Positions 48,550 through 58,782 of a stretch of 64,000 nucleotides of DNA are shown here, one piece after another (the stretch's first letter is position 1; each line of letters opens with the position of its first letter). Source of the DNA: Ahaetulla prasina (taxonomy: Eukaryota > Chordata > Lepidosauria > Squamata > Colubridae); NCBI RefSeq assembly GCF_028640845.1, contig NC_080543.1, positions 4,971,459 to 5,035,458 of the forward strand, read 5' to 3'. The position numbers and the translations under genes were made by a program. The notes beneath the pieces are model-generated. The model worked only from the letters and a program-made list of their open reading frames with translations. It searched no databases and was not told the origin of the DNA.

Positions 48550-51240
48550 GGGCCGTATAGTTCGGGCCCACACTCGATTGCCTATGCCCATTTCTCTGTT
48601 TTTCAGTTCTGTAACCCTCTGGTGTGTTGATTTAAGCGGTCAGTGGGCACGGAGCTTGTCCCATCAATAATTCGGCTGGGCTTCTGCCTGTGCAGTGCTT
48701 GGGGTTCTATGCTGAGCAGCCAGAAGAAATCTATCTTTGTTTGCCAGTCGCCTGGCTTGAGTCTGGACAATGCCTCTTTAGCGCTCCGGACGGAGCGCTC
48801 TGCAAGGCCATTCGCGCAGGGTGGAAAGGCGCAGAGAGGGCATGTCGGATGCCCTCATCTGCCAAGTATTCCTCAAACTGGGTTGCCGTGGTGCGGGCCG
48901 TTATCGGATACTAGCGTGGGCAGCCGTGGGTTGCAAACAGGTGCCGTGGGGCTGCGATTACAGCCTCGGCTGTCATGGATCTCATGAGAATGATTTCCAG
49001 CCATTTAGAAGCGTCGACTACCACTAGGAAGGTTTGGCCGTGGAAGGGCCAGCAAAATCAATGTGGATTCTAGACCAGGGCCCTTGGGGTTTCCCATTCT
49101 GACTGGGGCGTTGGGGGTATCTGGACTCTTGGCAGGCCTGGCATTTCCCTACCCTCTCAGCAATTTCTGAGTCCATTAGCCACCACACTTGCTAGCCTTC
49201 ATCCTTCGATCCTGGGTGACCCTCGTGGAGGTCCAATACCTTTCCTCAATTTCTCCGGGATCACTCGATCCCCATAGCACCTTGAGCGAGTTCCCGTTCT
49301 TACAAATTCCTTAAAAAGCTCACCGGCGCAGCACCCTCTTTGTACCCAACCAGTACAGTTCTCAAGATAATGTCGGTAAGATGCCGAGCCACTTCCTTAG
49401 ATGTGACTGGGCCAGAAAAGTCAATTAATAATGGGCGTCCCGGAGTGGGGTCTCGATTGCCTGGTAGTGGGCATCTGTATCGTCTGCATGCCCCAACTCT
49501 TTTCCTGGTGATGCAGCAGTTTGTAGTGGCGGCCAAAAGATAGTCCATCGGTCAATCGGGTGAAAGTGCCACAGGCGTTGGGCGATCGCCAGCCAGTAAC
49601 TAACGGTCTGTGGTCTGTACAATTTCAAAGTTTCTGCCAAACATGAAATTTTACCCTGACACTATAGCTGGCTTCTCCAACTGGCTATAGTTCCTCTTGA
49701 GGACATCGTTCTGGAATAGAAGGCTATTGGGGCTTCTGTGCCATTTGAGTCTGTGGCTGAGCACTGCCCCCACTCCGTAAGGGGCGTCACAAACTAGAAC
49801 CAATGGCATTGCTGTGATACTGGATTAGCAGCTATTGCTCGAGCAGGTTTTTACTGCTTGAAAGCCTTCTTCCGACTTTCCCCAAGACCACAGTATTCTT
49901 TCCCAACTTATGTAGTTCCAATCGTTGCCTTATTTTTAAAAACGCGTAAAGTTCACTAAACAGGAATGCCTGTAGCTCTGTTTTGTTTTGGGCGCTGGAG
50001 CCTTTCTTATGCCTTGACCTTGCTCTCAGTGGGGTGAATTCCTCTTGTCTATTCTGTAGCCCAAGAATTCTCTGATTCTACCCTATTTGGCATTTGTTCA
50101 CTTTAACCTTTAGACCGGCTGACGGAAAATGCCCAAAACTTTTCTCAACGCTCCCCAATTCCTCTAAATTTTCTGCCGAAAACATCATCAGTAGGACTAC
50201 CCAGCCCTTGCAGTCGCTCCATTAATTTTGAAATAGACCTGCCACACTCACCCCAAACTGTAACGGGTACATGAAAGCCCCTGAGTTGTCGTTTGGGCTT
50301 CTGGCGTCTACAGGCAGTTGTTGATAGGCTTGGCCAAATCTAATTTGCAAAACTCTGCCCAGTGAGTGCAGCAAGTGTTGCACCACGGAACTGGTGGCGC
50401 TTTTCAAGGCTTTGTTTAACGTTGCCTTGTAATCAGCGCAATTCTAACTGACCCATCTGGTTTCACTGGGGTGACGATTGGCGTCTCCCATTGGCATGTC
50501 GACTGGCACCAGTATCCCTGATTATTAATGTCTATTTCCTTATCAATTTTGGGAAGGGCAAAGGACCTCCTTGCTTTTAACCGGATAGGGGCTACCTGGG
50601 GTCTAGTTGAAGAAATAGGGGTCCCCTTGCCCAGGCAGTCCTTGAACACATCTTGAATTCACTCCTGAGTGCATCTTTAGGTTAAGTCTTGTAGATGCCA
50701 GTCACTCCCATGCCCAATGCACAGAACCAGTCTAGTCCCAACAAACTTGGCAGGGTCCTTGATCGTGATGGGCAGGGTCTTCTTGTGGTCCGTATCGACT
50801 CGGACGGAGGTGGTCCTTGAACAGGGATGCGATTCCCTTGATAGTCGTGGACTCGTAGCCATTGTGTTTGCAGGTGTCGCTTTTTGCTACTGTTGGCAGC
50901 TTTAAGAGTGTCCCAGGACATGATTGTGATCGCTGACCGGTGTCCACTTCTAGTCGGCACGGCACTCCTTCTATTTTGGGTTTGGTGAAGATTTTCTTCT
51001 CCACCTTGGTTGCTGTGCCTATGATCACGGTCGTTCGATTCAAGTTCGCCTTTTTGTTTGAGCCAATCACGGGTCGCCTGGCCGATCCAGCGCTCTGATT
51101 GGTCGGTTTGAATTTTCATGGAAGGTTGGGGTGCTCGACAGACTTGAGCCAGGTGCCCCTTCTTCTCGCACCGACATGTAGCGTCCTTGAATTTGCATTG
51201 TTGGTGTTGTCCTCCCAACTTCCGCATTCCTCCCGGTCTT
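48550..51240 (-). pseudogene. Decayed pol region of gypsy element 1
   Basis: In sense order: a Cys/His zinc knuckle (KKGHLAQVC, about 51140-51190), a protease with a VDTG active-site motif near 50935-50945, and RT with a KPDGSVRIALI segment near 50425-50460. RNase H follows. The integrase has a CxxC pair near 49120-49140 and an IDFSGP- or IDFAGP-type start of the catalytic core. Numerous one- and two-base indels break every domain. Confidence 0.82.
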
Positions 51241-51269
51241 CTTTGCCACGTCTCGGTACAAACCCTTCC

Positions 51270-51818
51270 TCATCCTCGCCTGATCGGTCTGATCTCTTCT
51301 TGGTGCACGGTTGCTTTGAAGCTGCCGCGTGGCTTTGCAGGGGTCTCTGCCGCTTGGGTGGATTTCATGCGCCTGGCCGTCAGAGGCGTTTGCTGCGCTA
51401 GATTGCTTTTGATAGCAGCCGCCCGCAAACGCATGTCTCTGACCCCACGGATGAGTTGCTCTAGCAGCGCCTCGTCCAGGTCTCGGTACCCACAGTCTTT
51501 GGAGGCTTTCCGCAGGGCGGCCATGTAGTCGCTGATGGATTCGCCTTCTAGCTGTCGGCGCTCTCCAAATTCAAAACGCCGCACGTATTTGGACGGCGTT
51601 GGCGCGAAATGGTTTTTTAGCAGGGTTTGCAGAGTTGGCCACGATACCGATTGTATCGGCGTTGGCTCTGCCAGGGCTTCCGCAATGTCAATGACCTCGG
51701 GACCGCAGTGGCTCAAGAAATATGCCCTTTTGCGGTTGTCTGGAACTCCTTGCAGTTCGTTTGCTTCTAGGAAGCTTTCGAAACGGGTCATGTCGTTCCC
51801 ATTTCTCTGGCTGGTCAA
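51270..51818 (-). CDS. Gag-like protein of gypsy element 1
   Basis: 182 codons with no stop. It includes FLEANELQGVPDNRKRAYFL, WPTLQTLLKNHFAP and FEFGERRQLEGESISDYMAA, the pattern of the retrotransposon gag (capsid) domain. A Met just inside the frame (MTRFESFLEAN) is a better start than the first one. It lies about 100 nt downstream of the primer site. Its end (PIRRG) runs out of frame into the zinc-knuckle region, so gag is probably truncated. Confidence 0.8.
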   Translation of the reverse strand: MTSQRNGNDMTRFESFLEANELQGVPDNRKRAYFLSHCGPEVIDIAEALAEPTPIQSVSWPTLQTLLKNHFAPTPSKYVRRFEFGERRQLEGESISDYMAALRKASKDCGYRDLDEALLEQLIRGVRDMRLRAAAIKSNLAQQTPLTARRMKSTQAAETPAKPRGSFKATVHQEEIRPIRRG

Positions 51819-51922
51819 GCAAAACGCGGAGTGTAACTGGCCATCTCCGCGTTTCTGCCCTGGGTTTGCTGGGTTCGGTTCTTCCGTGCTTCAGCTCGGT
51901 TCTGGTGCTCCTTAGCCTCGAG

Positions 51923-51940
51923 ATCCCATCCTCGTCGCCA
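51923..51940 (-). promoter_or_regulatory. Primer-binding site, tRNA-Ser(GCU) type
   Basis: In sense TGGCGACGAGGATGGGAT, one base after the 5' LTR. It is complementary to the 3' end of vertebrate tRNA-Ser(GCU) including CCA, from my memory of that tRNA. Confidence 0.7.
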
Positions 51941-51941
51941 G

Positions 51942-52119
51942 TGTTAAGTTCGGGAAGTAACGAGGCTGGAGACCAGGATAGTGACAACAGCTCTTTAATA
52001 TAGGGTGAACCCAGCAAACTGGCTGGGGAAAAACCTCTCCTTATATACTGTTTAACCGGCGGCTTCAACCAATCAGCAACGTGCTTGTTTCCCGCCAAAA
52101 CATTTAAAGATACATAACA
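51942..52119 (-). repeat. 5' LTR of gypsy element 1
   Basis: 178 bp with TG...CA ends. The TATA-like region reads AGTATATAAGG, unlike the 3' LTR. Confidence 0.93.
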
Positions 52120-52124
52120 GAGGG

Positions 52125-52207
52125 AGTGAGGGGAGGGAGGGAGTGAGGGAGGAAGGAAGGAAGGAAGGAAGGAAGGAAGGAAGGAAGGAAGGAAAGAAGG
52201 AAGGAAG
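52125..52207. repeat. (GGAA)n right part
   Basis: Continuation of the polypurine tract after the gypsy insertion. Confidence 0.9.
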
Positions 52208-52985
52208 ACAGCCCCTCAAAGATTGGAAGATGCTATCGCGTCACCTTTTCAAGGTAATCCAGAGAAGAAAGCGATACCAAGGCTGGCTGGGAGTTCGAGT
52301 CCCCCCCATCTTAAAACGGCTAAAGTTGGGAAAGAGCCCTTTGGATTGAACGCAGGTCAACGCTTCCTCCCTTTCTGTTCAGTGCTTCTCATGCCTAAAT
52401 CAGGCCACAAGGAGCACGGGCCAGCCAGCTGCTGCTCCCGAGTTTCTCTTCCTATGAAGGAAAACAGACTCCGTGAATCCACTCCAGAATTTTGGCAGGT
52501 AGAAGGGAGCTTGACGGGCTATTAATCGAATTTTCAGGCATTTAAAAAACGATGAATCATTGCGTGTTGGAAGGCTCCCATGTTTCCTGACAGGACCAAC
52601 CGGTGCCAACTCATCCTCTGGAAGAAGCCAAGGACTTCTGACAATTCCCAAACGTCGAACGCTCCCGGGGGAGTTATTTTATGAAGGGTTCTGATGTTCA
52701 TTAGTCAGGTGCCACTCGGTCGGGCCTGAAACCCTCAGGTCGATGGACAGGTGGAGGGAATCCTGATTATTCTTTAGAAGAGTCTCTGCAGGCAGAGCAC
52801 GCCTGTTTTCAGATTGGGGAGAGGAAATACCACACAGACTGAAGGTGGGTAGATGATAGGCAGGGTTGCGTTCTTTGCTCCTGGGGAAACTATCAGGGGA
52901 AACTCCTGAAACGTGGAGTCCTGAAGTAGTTTCCCTTAGCGGTTGTGGGAAAGTGCTGGGATATGTTTCAGGGAAAAGAGGAAGA
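52208..52985. other. Non-repetitive duplicated segment (copy A)
   Basis: Begins with a CR1-like CAGCCCCTCAAAGATTGGAA scrap, then unique sequence repeated nearly unchanged at 62691-63480. Two 80-100 codon frames are conserved between copies, but only because the DNA is; they show no motif. Confidence 0.45.
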
Positions 52986-52995
52986 CAGGGAGGGA

Positions 52996-53108
52996 CAAGG
53001 AAGGAAGGAAGGAAGGAAGGAAGGAAGGAAGGAAGGAAGGAAGGAAGGAAGGAAGGAAGGAAGCAGAGGGAGAAAGAGAAGGAAAATAAAGGAAGAAAGG
53101 AAGGAAGG
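52996..53108. repeat. (GGAA)n array
   Basis: GGAA repeats and a GAGGGAGAAAGAGAAGGAAA module, cut by the LTR of gypsy element 2 at 53109. Confidence 0.93.
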
Positions 53109-53298
53109 TGTTATGTATTAACAGTTGTGCCTTTAAATATTTGAGCGGGAAATCAGCACGTTGCTGATTGGACGAAGCCTCCAGCAGAACTGTATAAAAG
53201 GAGAGGTTTTTCCCCCAGCCTGTTGCTGGGTTCACCCTATATTAAAGAGCTGTTGTCACTACCCTGGTCTCCAGCCTCGTTACTTCCCGAACTTAACA
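53109..53298 (+). repeat. 5' LTR of gypsy element 2
   Basis: 190 bp from TGTTATGTATTAACAG to CCGAACTTAACA, with TGTATAAAAGGAG and an ATATTAAAG block. Somewhat longer than the 178-bp LTRs of element 1 because of extra bases near the start. Confidence 0.92.
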
Positions 53299-53299
53299 T

Positions 53300-53317
53300 T
53301 GGCGACGAAGGTGGGAT
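53300..53317 (+). promoter_or_regulatory. Primer-binding site, tRNA-Ser type
   Basis: TGGCGACGAAGGTGGGAT, two differences from the site of element 1. Confidence 0.65.
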
Positions 53318-53429
53318 CTCGAGGCTAAGGAGAACCAGAACCGAGCTGAAGCACGCTAGTCCCGAACCCAGCAAACTCAGGGCAGAAACACGGAAATGGC
53401 AAACACGCCACCCGCACCGTACAACCCGG

Positions 53430-53985
53430 GCAAGGAGAAATGGGGAACATATATGACCCGTTTGAAAGCTTAGAAGCCAACGAACTACAGGGATCCTGAT
53501 AACCGCAAGCGGGCTTACTTCCTAAGCCATTGCGGGCCGGAGGTAATCGAGATTGCGGAAGCCCTGGCAGAGCCAACGCCGATACAATCGGTATCGTGGC
53601 CGACTCTGCAGACTTTGCTGAAGAACCATTTCGCACCGCCGTCCCAAATACGTGCAGCGGTTTGAATTCGGAGAACGAGACAGATGGAGGGCGAGTCCAT
53701 CGGTGACTACATGGCCGCTAAGAAGAGCGCCCAAGGACTGCGGATACCGAGACTTAGACGAAGTGCTACTCGAGCAACTCATCCGAGGGGTCAAGGACAT
53801 CCGCCACGGCGACGACTGCTAGCCAGGAGCAACCTGACACTAGCCACCGCTCTGGACGAGGCCAGAGCACACGAAATGTCTACTAAAGCAGCAGAGACTC
53901 TGCAAAAGCCTCTTCAATCCAAGGCGGCGAAAGCCAACGCCAGTACACCAGGAGGAGATTCAGTCCGAATCCGAAGGTGAGGCGA
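53430..53985 (+). pseudogene. Decayed gag of gypsy element 2
   Basis: Stretches matching the gag of element 1 in different frames: FLSHCGPEVIEIAEALAEP near 53520-53575 and QRFEFGER near 53650-53675, then a GESIGDYMAA segment. At least four indels separate them. Confidence 0.78.
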
Positions 53986-54059
53986 GGATGAGGAAGGGTC
54001 TGCCGGACCGCGCGACACTGAGGACCGTGGGGTCAGTGCGGAAGCTGCGGAGGCAGCAT

Positions 54060-56950
54060 CAGCGCCAACGCTGCAGGTTTAAAGAGCGCAACATGCCGGT
54101 GTGTGGGAAGAAAGGACACTTAGCTCAGGTTTGCAGGCGGCCCAACCTTCCGCCGAAAATTCAAATCGGCCAATCAAAGCGGAACCGGAAAGGCGGCCCG
54201 CGATTGGTTCAAACAAGAAAGGCGAAGTCTAACCAAGCGACTGTCATTATAGGCGCGCCTCAACCAAAGTGGAAAAGAAGATTTTCACAAAGCCCAAGAT
54301 CGAGGGAGTCGGTGCAGGCTTGAAGTGGACACGGATCAGCGATCACCATCATGTCCTGGGACACCCTGGCGAAGTCGCTGCCGTCCGTCGCGGCGCCATC
54401 TGCAAGCACAGCGGCTACGAGTGCCACGACTACCAGGGAATCGCATCCTGTTGGAGGACCACCTCCGTCCGAGTCAGTCGGCCCTCACAAAGACCCTGCC
54501 CATCACGATCGTCGAAGGAACTCTGCCCAGTCTGTTGGGACTAGACTGGTTTCGTGCCCTGGGCATGGGAGTGACTGGCATCTACAGAAGTGACTGCAAT
54601 TTGAAAGACATTCTCTTTAACGAGTTCGAAGATGTCTTCAAGGACTGCCTGGGCAAGTACAAGGACCCTATTTCCTTCAACTTAGACCCCAGGTAGCCCC
54701 CATTAGGCTTAAGGCGAGAGAGTCCTTTGCCCTAAAACCAAAATTGATAAGGAGCTGGACAAGCTCATAAATCAGGGATTTTGGTGCCAGTCGATCACGC
54801 AAAGTGGGAGGCGCCAATCGTCACCCCATCAAATCGGACGGGTCAATTAAATTTGCGCTGACTACAAAGGCGGCGCTTAACAAAGCCTTACAGAAAAGCG
54901 CGTACCGGTTCCCGTGGTGCAACACTTATTGCACTCTTTGGGGCAAGGGCAAGTCTTTGCAAAGTTAGACTTGGCCCAAGCCTACCAACAACTGCCAGTG
55001 AGCCCGCACAGCGAAGCCCAAGCGATTGTGGCAGCACAGGGGCATTCAAGTGCACCGATTGCAATTTGGGGTTAGTGTGGCACCAGGGCTGTTCCAAAAC
55101 CTGATGGAGCGACTACTGCAAGGGCTCCCAGGGTAGTTCCCTACTTGATGATGTCCTAATTTCAGGGAAAACATGGAGGAATTGGGGGCGGTTAAGAAAG
55201 GTCTTGAGCATTTTCCGGACAGCGGTTAAAAGTCAAGACAAATAAATGTCAGATAGATCTGAATCGGTCGATTTCTTGGGCTACGGATAGACAAGAAGAA
55301 TTCACCCTACTGAGAGCAAAGTTAAGGCAATTAGGAAGGCTCCAGCGCCCAAAAACAAAGCAGAGCTGCAGGCATTCCTGGGATTGGTTAATTTTACGCG
55401 GTCTTTTAAAGAACAAAGCAACCGTTGGAACGCTGCATAGGCTCTTAGGAAAAATACTGTTTGGTCTTGGGAAAGTCAGAAAATAGGGCTTTTGAAGCAG
55501 TAAAGAACCTGCTCTCAAGTGATAGCCTGCTCATCCAATATCACGACTCACTACCCTAGTGCTGGTTTCATGCCCTTATGGGGTGGGGCTGTACTCAGCC
55601 ATAGACTTCAAACGGCACAGAAGCCCCTATAGCGTTCTACTCTAGAACGATGTCCTCCCCAGAGAGGAACTACAGCCAATTAGACAAAGAAGCATTAGCC
55701 ATTGTATCAGGGTCAAAAATTCCATGAGTATGTCTTTGGAATTTTGAAATCGTGACTGACCACAGACCGTTACTTGGGATTACTGGCTGGCGATCGCCAA
55801 CGCCTGTGGCACTTTCGCCACGCTTGACTCGATGGACTATATTTTAGCCACTCACAAGCTGCAGCATCGACCGGGAAAAGAAGTGGGCATGCAGACGATT
55901 GAGCCGATGCCCACTGCCAGGGCGATCAAGACCCCACTCCGGGACACCCATCCTCCTTATTGACTCGTTGACTCCCAGTCACATCAAAGGAAGTGGCTCG
56001 GCATCATACCGACATTGTGTTAAGGACTGTACTACGTTGGGTACAGAGGGTCAGCGGTTCAAAGAATTTGTTAAGAAACGTGATGAGCTCGGCTCAAGGG
56101 GTGCCTATGGGGTGATCTGTAATAATTCCTGTTAAGGAAGGTATTGGACCTCCACGAGGGTCACCCAGGCATCAAGGATGAAGAAGCTATGTATGGTGGC
56201 CACCATGGACGCAGAGATTGCTGAGAGGGTAGGGAAATGCCAAGCTTGCCAAGAGTCCAGACCGCTACCCCAACAGCCCCAGTCAGAGAATGGGAAAAGC
56301 CCCAAGGGCCTTGGTCAAGAATCCACATTGACTTTGCTGGCCCTTTCACGGCCAAACGTTCCTAGTGGTGGTGGACGATTTTCCAAATGGTTAGAGATCA
56401 TACTTATGAAGTCCACCACAGCCAAGCAGTAATCGCAACCCTGCGCCACCTATTCGAACTCACGGGTTGCCGGACACTCTGGTGTCCGACAATGGGCCCC
56501 ACCACGGCAGCCCAGTTTGAAGAGTACCTGGCAGAGGAAGGCATCCGACATGCCCTCTCTGCACCTTTCCACCGCGCCGAATGGTTTTGCAGAGCGCTCC
56601 GTCCGAGCGCTAAGGAGGCATTGTCCAGGCTCAAGCCAGGTGACTGGCAAACAAAATAGATTTTTCTAGCTGCAGCACAGAACCCCAAGCACAGCCACTG
56701 GAAAAGCCCAGCCGAAATGGGACGGAAACTCCGTGCCCACTTGACGCTTGAACCCCATTACACACCCGAGGGTTACAAGGGGAGCTAGAAAACAAGGAAA
56801 TGAGCATAGGCGACCGGTGTGGGCCCGAACTATGGGGACGGCTAGTTGGGTCGGGACAAGTAACAAAAGTAACAGGGCCAAAATCGACGTGGTAGAGCTA
56901 CCAGACAACCGAGTGGCGCCACATAGATCAGTTAAGGAAACGAATAACTG
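54060..56950 (+). pseudogene. Decayed pol of gypsy element 2
   Basis: Zinc knuckle (VCGKKGHLAQVC) near 54098-54135, and a protease-type segment near 54320-54350. The RT spans about 54690-55330, with a LDDVLIS-type catalytic motif near 55145-55165. RNase H/tether lies at about 55560-55900. The integrase has HEGHPG near 56155, a CQACQ pair near 56245 and a SDNGP-type core motif near 56488. Every domain is frameshifted. Confidence 0.82.
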
Positions 56951-57318
56951 ACCAAACCAAACCAACAGAGACAGGTAATGACCAATACCACTTTGAATCC
57001 ACAGCTGACAATGACCCGGGGGAGGCGCAAGACTTAGCTGAGGTCCCAGAGTTCCAGCGACGCCATCCTGACCCCGATTGAAGTAACCTGGAAAATTCCA
57101 AAATTAATCCAAGGCCGGATGGCCAAGAAAAAGAGTCGGCCAATAATCCAGAGCCCGATGGCCCAGAGAAAGAGCTGGGAGGAGAAAACAGCCCTCCGAC
57201 CAGCTCAAAACACCACCCAGAACTGAACCGCGAGGTCAGAAAGAACTAGGAGACGCCCAGGTTATTTATGTGACTATAAAAAATAACATGTAAAATAAAA
57301 TAAGACCAAGTGTTTTCT

Positions 57319-57745
57319 GGGAGGAGGAGGGGCCGGCAAGGCCTGATTCTCTCGAGCCTTCTTCTGATTTGGCAACGCCCCAAGAACAGTTTTGGAGTGA
57401 TGCAAGACTGCGCAGACGTGACTGGCGCGCGTAGCAGAGGAAGCGTTGGGACAAAGCCAAAGAATGATGGTCATGCAGTGACATCTGCAGAGACTATAAA
57501 AAGGAGGCGGGACTTCCTGATTTTTTGTCTTGGACAAAGCAGTGAATTTGCGCGGGCAAACTGTTTCAATGGAGGGAAGAATATATTCGTGAGTAACTCT
57601 GGCCTTATCTATAATTTCCTCGTTATCTCCAGAGACTTGGCAGGCCCGTGGGTAGAAATGCAGAACATTTATCTATGTAAATAAATTAGAAGAGAAGGCC
57701 TTTGACTGACTCTTTGTTGGGAGTATTGGGGGAGGGAAACAGAAC
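57319..57745 (+). mobile_element. Solo LTR, right part only (copy B)
   Basis: Equals 43409-43831, including the basic end of the reading frame, TATA box and GGGAAACAGAACA terminus. The first about 119 bp are missing because the duplication starts inside the LTR. Confidence 0.9.
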
Positions 57746-58070
57746 AATGCGGAAGGCTGGGTACATGTGCAGAAGGCTTACGCCAGTGATGCGTTGCTAC
57801 CGGTCCACCCCGGATCAGGCGAATCGGCAGCAGCGGGAGTGATCTGTCCGGACATCTCTGCTCATGCACAGAAGCATCACATGTGAGCACACTCCTGTGA
57901 GTGAACCAAAATAGCGACCAAAATTGAAACCTACCTAATAAAAACTTGTATTAAAAAAACCCACAAAATTGAAACCTACTACTGGCACACGCCCATGAGC
58001 GAAACAAGCGTGCACGAGCGGTGCGAACCGGTGGTAAAAATATGTGAAACTCACTGCTGATTGTGGCCGT
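57746..58070. mobile_element. hAT-like MITE region (copy B)
   Basis: Equals 43832-44150. A small deletion removes the CACAAG near 57880. Confidence 0.7.
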
Positions 58071-58442
58071 AAGTCGAGGATGATGATGAATAAGATTTCA
58101 CTGTCCGGCGTTCTCCCTGGGTGGCCTTGTATTCGACTTTCCTCTCGGCTTCATTTCTGATCAAACATCCCTCAAGAAAGCGGAATCTGGAGTCCGGCTA
58201 CAGCATCTGGACGCCAGCTTGGAGCAGCCAAACGTGATCGAGCTGCATGTTTTCGTGCCCCGCGAAACAACGTTCTTCTTTCTCCGGAAATAAAAACAGC
58301 CTCTTCAAATGTGCCCCTCAATTTATTCCTTTTTCTTTTCCCCCCCCTTCTCCTGGTTTCATTTTGTTTTAAGGAAAAAAGGCACAAGCTAGTTAGTCCC
58401 AAAAATGCTTTTGTTACAAGAGGCAACTGGACATTCTGGTGG

Positions 58443-58560
58443 GTTTTTTTTGGTCTTTGAAGACGTTTCGCTTCTCATCCGAGAAGCTTCTTCAACTCTG
58501 ACTGGATGGTGGGGAACGGAAGGATTGATATTCCTTGCAGACAGCTGGTCATTTGCATCG
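58443..58560 (-). mobile_element. Penelope-like 3' fragment (copy B)
   Basis: Equals 44541-44656. The nested stems span 58457-58495. Confidence 0.55.
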
Positions 58561-58576
58561 TTGTTGTTTTTTAGAG

Positions 58577-58711
58577 CAGTGGTCTCCAACCTTGGCAACT
58601 TTAAGCCTGGCGGACTTCAACTCCCAGAATTCCCCAGCCAGCTTTGCTGGCTGGGGGGTTCTGGGACTTGAAGTCCGCCAGGCTTAAAGTTGCCAAGGTT
58701 GGAGACCCCTG
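58577..58711. mobile_element. Foldback hAT-type MITE with perfect 8-bp TSD (copy B)
   Basis: 135 bp, CAGTGGTCTCCAACCTTGGC ... GGTTGGAGACCCCTG, flanked by TTTTAGAG at 58569-58576 and 58712-58719. The complete form of the half-element at 44815. Confidence 0.94.
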
Positions 58712-58782
58712 TTTTAGAGAGTCGTTGAGGCTACCGGGTCTGTGACCTCAAGGTCACCTGAGTGGCGCAAATGGGTGTGGAG

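Larger units (their letters stand above)
47894..52119 (-). mobile_element. Ty3/gypsy LTR retrotransposon 1
   Basis: 4.2-kb element on the minus strand with short LTRs, gag, a decayed pol and TSD GAGGG (47889-47893 and 52120-52124). Order in sense: 5' LTR, tRNA-Ser-type primer site, gag, zinc knuckle, protease, RT, RNase H, integrase, polypurine tract, 3' LTR. That order (integrase last) is the Ty3/gypsy type. Frameshifts throughout pol make it non-autonomous. Confidence 0.93.
43409..53108. repeat. Tandem segmental duplication, left copy (A)
   Basis: The sequence from GGGAGGAGGAGGGG at 43409 is repeated from 57319 with few substitutions. The offset is 13,910 bp at the start and drifts because of indels, minisatellite length differences and the gypsy insertion at 47894. 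It ends in the GGAA array at 53108, where the second gypsy element begins. Confidence 0.9.
53109..57320 (+). mobile_element. Ty3/gypsy LTR retrotransposon 2, lacking its 3' LTR
   Basis: Plus-strand relative of element 1, divergently oriented. It has the 5' LTR, primer site, decayed gag and pol, and the end of the internal region (AGTGTTTTCTGGGAGG) up to the polypurine tract. There it joins copy B of the segmental duplication instead of a 3' LTR. Confidence 0.9.

Noticed and set aside
52223..52651. Two 80-100 codon frames conserved between 52.2-52.7 kb and 62.7-63.1 kb
   Set aside because: Identity is explained by the segmental duplication; no known domain, and both strands are equally open.
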